Of a stretch of 33,669 nucleotides of DNA, positions 30,948 to 33,669 are shown piece by piece (position 1 is the stretch's first letter; each line of letters begins with the position of its first letter). Under the pieces are notes generated by a model. It searched no databases. It was not told where the DNA came from and saw only the letters and a program-made list of their open reading frames with translations. Position numbers and translations under genes: made by a program. Source of the DNA: Tepidibacillus decaturensis (GTDB lineage Bacteria; Bacillota; Bacilli; Tepidibacillales; Tepidibacillaceae); assembly GCF_001561915.1 (NCBI RefSeq), contig NZ_LSKU01000001.1:934314-967982 (forward strand). Reading direction: 5' to 3'.

Positions 30948-31718
30948 ATGAAAAGCCTAGAACAACAAAAAATAAATCAACTTTGGCAATCATGGCGAGA
31001 TAATGATGATCCAAAAGCCTATGAAGAATTGGTAGAGCATTATATGAGGTTAGTAGAGCAAATTGTAAATAAAATGAAAAAATCATTATCAAATCAAGTT
31101 ACTTTTGATGAATTAAAAAGTCATGGTGTGATTGGTTTACTTGATGCTTTAACAAAATTTGACCCTCATAGAGGCTTACAATTTGAAACTTATGCTAGTC
31201 TTCGTATTCGTGGAGCAATATTGGATGGAATACGTGAAAACGATTGGATCCCACGTTCTATTCGTGAAAAGGCAAAAAAAATTGAACGAGCTTACCAAGA
31301 ATTGGAACAAAAATTTTTAAGATCTGTTTCTGATCTAGAAGTAACACAATATCTAGGAATGGAACTAGATGAGTTTTATCAAAGCATTAAAGAAACCGCT
31401 TTTCTAAGTTATATATCTTTAGATGAACCGATTGATGAGGAAGGGGAAAATACCCGTTTATCTATGCTTTCAGATTCAAGGCAGGTTATCGAGGAAAAAA
31501 TTAATCAGCAAAATCTCAAGGATATTTTGTCAAAAGCAATAGATCGTTTGCCAGAAAAAGAAAAATTAGTGGTTTCATTATATTATTATGAGGAATTAAA
31601 TTTAACGGAGATATCAGAGATTTTAGAATTATCAACCTCAAGAATATCACAGTTACATACAAAGGCAATCTATCGACTAAGAGGATCTTTAAGTAGGCAA
31701 AAGAAAAACATTTTCTAA
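30948..31718 (+). CDS. sigD: RNA polymerase sigma factor SigD (sigma-28/FliA family)
   Basis: SigD directs transcription of late flagellar, chemotaxis receptor and autolysin genes. It has 256 residues, the expected size. Region 2 is clear (ELKSHGVIGLLDALTKFDPH; RGLQFETYASLRIRGAILDG; IRENDWIPRSIREKAKKIE). Region 3 (LDEPIDEEGENTRLSMLSD) and region 4 with its helix-turn-helix (YYYEELNLTEISEILELSTS, RISQLHTKAIYRLRG) follow. The start follows a weak site (AAGTTGGTG). The gene lies near the end of a roughly 29-kb operon, the position that in B. subtilis makes SigD levels sensitive to transcript read-through. An A8 run within the gene (31274-31281) is in frame. Confidence 0.96.
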   Translation: MKSLEQQKINQLWQSWRDNDDPKAYEELVEHYMRLVEQIVNKMKKSLSNQVTFDELKSHGVIGLLDALTKFDPHRGLQFETYASLRIRGAILDGIRENDWIPRSIREKAKKIERAYQELEQKFLRSVSDLEVTQYLGMELDEFYQSIKETAFLSYISLDEPIDEEGENTRLSMLSDSRQVIEEKINQQNLKDILSKAIDRLPEKEKLVVSLYYYEELNLTEISEILELSTSRISQLHTKAIYRLRGSLSRQKKNIF

Positions 31719-31744
31719 TCTTAATTATTTTTTTGGGGGGCTAT

Positions 31745-33166
31745 ATGATGGACAATCAACTTGAAATGGAGAAATTGTCAACGATCATTGAAGTCACTAT
31801 TTTGAATTCAGGTATGTTGGCAACTTTAACTTTTGTTTACGATGATAGAATCAATAGCCCTATTCCCAGTGAGTTAATGAAAGAATATTTAGAAAAACAT
31901 AAGGTTATCTATGGTTTGGATGAGCAACAACTTTCATTAATATGTGCTCATCCATTAACATATATAGGAAAAACTGTTAACATCGCTCATGGTTTGGCTC
32001 CGCTTGATGGAAAAGATGCTCGTATAGAATGGGGTGAATTTTATATTCAAGAAAATACTGGACCAAAGGAGTTAAGTGATGGGAGAGTAGATTATTATTC
32101 AGTTAAGAGAATTCTTAATGTTAAAAAAGGTGAATTGATCGCTCAAAAGATTCCTTTTACTGAAGGAGAGGCAGGAAGAACAGTATCAGGAGATCTTATT
32201 CCTGCAAAAAAAGGAAAAGATGTCTATTTAAAACCGGGGAAAAATGTGGTAATGAATCAAACAAAGGATAAATTTTATGCTGCAATTGATGGTCAAGTCG
32301 TTGTAACAGATCAGGACAAAATTAATGTTTTCCCTATCTATGAGGTGAATGGAGACGTAGATTTTAGTGTTGGGAATATTGATTTTGTCGGTACTGTCGT
32401 AATTCAAGGGAACGTACCGGATGGTTTTAAAATTTGGGCAACAGGAGATATTCGAATTTATGGAAATGTAGAGGGATCAAAACTAATAGCTGGTGGAGAT
32501 ATTATTATTCAACAGGGAGTAATCGGTCATAATAAATCTTTGATTAAATCGAAAAAAGACGTAATAGCTTCTTTTATTCTTGAAGGGGACATTCATGCTT
32601 ATGAGCATGTTTATGTTTCGCAAAGTATTATGCATAGTAATGTTAGTGCTGGAAAGCAAGTCACTTGTTCTGGAACAAAAGGTTTAATTGTCGGAGGTAA
32701 GATACAAGCAGGTGAGAAAATTTCAGCTATCACAATTGGCAATCAATTAGCGACTTCAACAATACTAGAAGTAGGGATGAATCCTGAATTAAGAAGTGAA
32801 TTAAATCATCTTCAGACTGAAAAACGAGAAATCTTTCATTCTTTAGATAAAATAAAAAAAGCACTTCATTTACTAGAAAAAATGCAGAGAACTACTAATA
32901 CATTACCACCAGAAAAGAAACAGCTACAGGTGGAGTTAATCAATCAACAGATATCTATGGAGAGAAAGATAAAAGAAATCATGGAGCGAGAAAAAGAAAT
33001 AGAAAGCCAATTTAATCGTATTGAACGGGCAACCATAGAAGTATTTAAGGTGATTTATCCAGGAGTGAAGTTAGTGATTGGTAAAACAAACAAGTTTATT
33101 AACCAGGAATATAAGCATATAAAATTTGTGCAAGAAGAGGGAGAAATTATTGCTAAACTGTTATAA
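31745..33166 (+). CDS. DUF342 / FapA-like polymer-assembly family protein
   Basis: A 473-residue protein of the DUF342 (FapA-like) family, whose core is a right-handed beta-helix. The start is ATG 31745 or 31748, after GGGGGG (31735-31740). Characteristic segments: GLAPLDGKDARIEW, LIAQKIPFTEGEAGRTVSGD, AIDGQVVVTDQDKINVFPIY, then the repeating NGDVDFSVGNIDFVGTVVIQ, VPDGFKIWATGDIRIYGNVE, LIAGGDIIIQQGVIGH turns of the beta-helix. A C-terminal coiled coil covers about 345-435 (LHLLEKMQRTTNTLPPEKKQ and neighbours). No signal peptide, so it is cytoplasmic. Family members are frequent near flagellar genes in Firmicutes; the molecular role is not settled. Confidence 0.88.
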   Translation: MMDNQLEMEKLSTIIEVTILNSGMLATLTFVYDDRINSPIPSELMKEYLEKHKVIYGLDEQQLSLICAHPLTYIGKTVNIAHGLAPLDGKDARIEWGEFYIQENTGPKELSDGRVDYYSVKRILNVKKGELIAQKIPFTEGEAGRTVSGDLIPAKKGKDVYLKPGKNVVMNQTKDKFYAAIDGQVVVTDQDKINVFPIYEVNGDVDFSVGNIDFVGTVVIQGNVPDGFKIWATGDIRIYGNVEGSKLIAGGDIIIQQGVIGHNKSLIKSKKDVIASFILEGDIHAYEHVYVSQSIMHSNVSAGKQVTCSGTKGLIVGGKIQAGEKISAITIGNQLATSTILEVGMNPELRSELNHLQTEKREIFHSLDKIKKALHLLEKMQRTTNTLPPEKKQLQVELINQQISMERKIKEIMEREKEIESQFNRIERATIEVFKVIYPGVKLVIGKTNKFINQEYKHIKFVQEEGEIIAKLL

Positions 33167-33197
33167 ATCTTTGTAATATTGTAAGGGGTGAAATACT

Positions 33198-33449
33198 ATG
33201 AGCCTAAGGTCACTTGAACTTCATTTGACTTTCCCTAAAATGCAGGAAATAAGCAAGTATCAACAAAACATGCAGCAAAAAGCAATCGTTGAGCAAAGCT
33301 TATTTCTTACAGAGACAAAACAGTTAGACAAAGAAAAACGTAAAAAAATTGACAAAACAAATAAATCTCAATTAAATGAAAATAATTCAACAAGAACACC
33401 AAGAAATAATGACCCTAACAAAGGAAGAATGATAGATATTAAACTATAA
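33198..33449 (+). CDS. Small basic protein, unknown function
   Basis: An 83-residue, Lys/Gln/Asn-rich hydrophilic protein with no membrane segment. The ATG follows TAAGGGGTGAAA. The N-terminal SLELHLTFPKMQEISKYQQN looks structured; the rest is low-complexity, and it ends NDPNKGRMIDIKL. Similar short proteins with a basic, disordered middle and a C-terminal G-x-x-IDI motif occur at this place in other Bacillus operons, as far as I recall. No function is assigned. Confidence 0.7.
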   Translation: MSLRSLELHLTFPKMQEISKYQQNMQQKAIVEQSLFLTETKQLDKEKRKKIDKTNKSQLNENNSTRTPRNNDPNKGRMIDIKL

Positions 33450-33472
33450 CTTATCCAGTAAAGGTGATATAA

Positions 33473-33669
33473 ATGAACATCATTTGGTTACAATTCATTC
33501 TGCTTTTTATTGGTATTGTTTTTTTAATTATTTCTTTTTTCAAGCCGAATCAGGATTCAATTATTGATGAAAAAATTGAAAAAGTATTTGATGAATTTAC
33601 GATTCAATTGGATTTTGAAAATCAAGAGTTATTTAAGCAAATAAAAAAGTCACAACAAGAATATTATGC
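33473..33669 (+). CDS. SwrB/YlxL-like membrane-anchored protein, 3' end outside window
   Basis: 65 codons are visible before the window ends, with no stop. ATG 33473 follows AAAGGTGAT. An N-terminal membrane anchor (IIWLQFILLFIGIVFLIISF) is followed by a charged cytoplasmic helix (DSIIDEKIEKVFDEFTIQLD). Position downstream of sigD and this layout match SwrB (YlxL) of B. subtilis, which promotes basal-body maturation for swarming, and the DUF6115 group. The sequence of such proteins is poorly conserved, so the symbol is withheld. Confidence 0.65.
   Translation, partial: MNIIWLQFILLFIGIVFLIISFFKPNQDSIIDEKIEKVFDEFTIQLDFENQELFKQIKKSQQEYY

Noticed and set aside
1-33669. CRISPR arrays, insertion sequences, prophage or defence genes
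   Set aside because: No direct-repeat array, transposase, integrase or phage structural gene was seen; nearly all sequence is explained by the housekeeping and flagellar genes.

Overview
The window is AT-rich DNA from a Gram-positive, motile member of the Bacillales. The evidence is B. subtilis-type gene content (mecA, sigD, fliY, cheC, cheD, swrD, flhF/flhG) and strong AGGAGG-type ribosome binding sites. The genus cannot be fixed from sequence alone. All genes are on the + strand.

Left part (1-4450): the 3' part of an L-lactate permease gene with its terminator; a promoter and three tRNA genes (Asn-GTT, Ser-GGA, Ser-GCT); an unassigned strong RNA hairpin followed by its own terminator; a small single-pass membrane protein gene; then mecA (ClpC adaptor) and ddl (D-Ala-D-Ala ligase). 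Two terminators with the same stem core close this part.

Central and right part (4460-33669): one long fla/che operon. A control region (extended -10, a perfect 0A-box heptamer, a CodY-box-like sequence, paired TGTTAACA palindromes) precedes flgB-flgC-fliE-fliF-fliG-fliH-fliI-fliJ-motE-like-fliK-flgD-flagellar operon protein-flgE-swrD-fliL-fliM-fliY-cheY-fliO-fliP-fliQ-fliR-flhB-flhA-flhF-flhG-cheB-cheA-cheW-cheC-cheD-(small membrane protein)-sigD-(DUF342/FapA-like)-(small unknown)-swrB-like (cut by the window edge). Genes overlap or lie a few bases apart. Together they encode rod, MS ring, C ring, type III export gate and ATPase, hook and hook-length control, placement GTPases, the CheA/W/Y/B/C/D signalling and adaptation core, and the sigma factor that switches on filament genes. 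The usual B. subtilis upstream neighbours (xerC/codV-clpQ-clpY-codY) are absent; mecA and ddl sit there instead.

Two things stand out. First, flgE (hook) is the only gene in the packed operon flanked by strong RNA structure: two GC-rich tandem hairpins just before its ribosome binding site, and a 12-bp hairpin without a U-tract just after its stop. This suggests gene-specific mRNA stabilisation or processing. Second, five genes (fliJ twice, motE-like, fliR, flhB, flhG) have broken frames, and every break is repaired by adding one base to an A or T run. This points to homopolymer under-calling in the assembly, or less likely to transcriptional slippage; each repaired protein is full length and family-typical.
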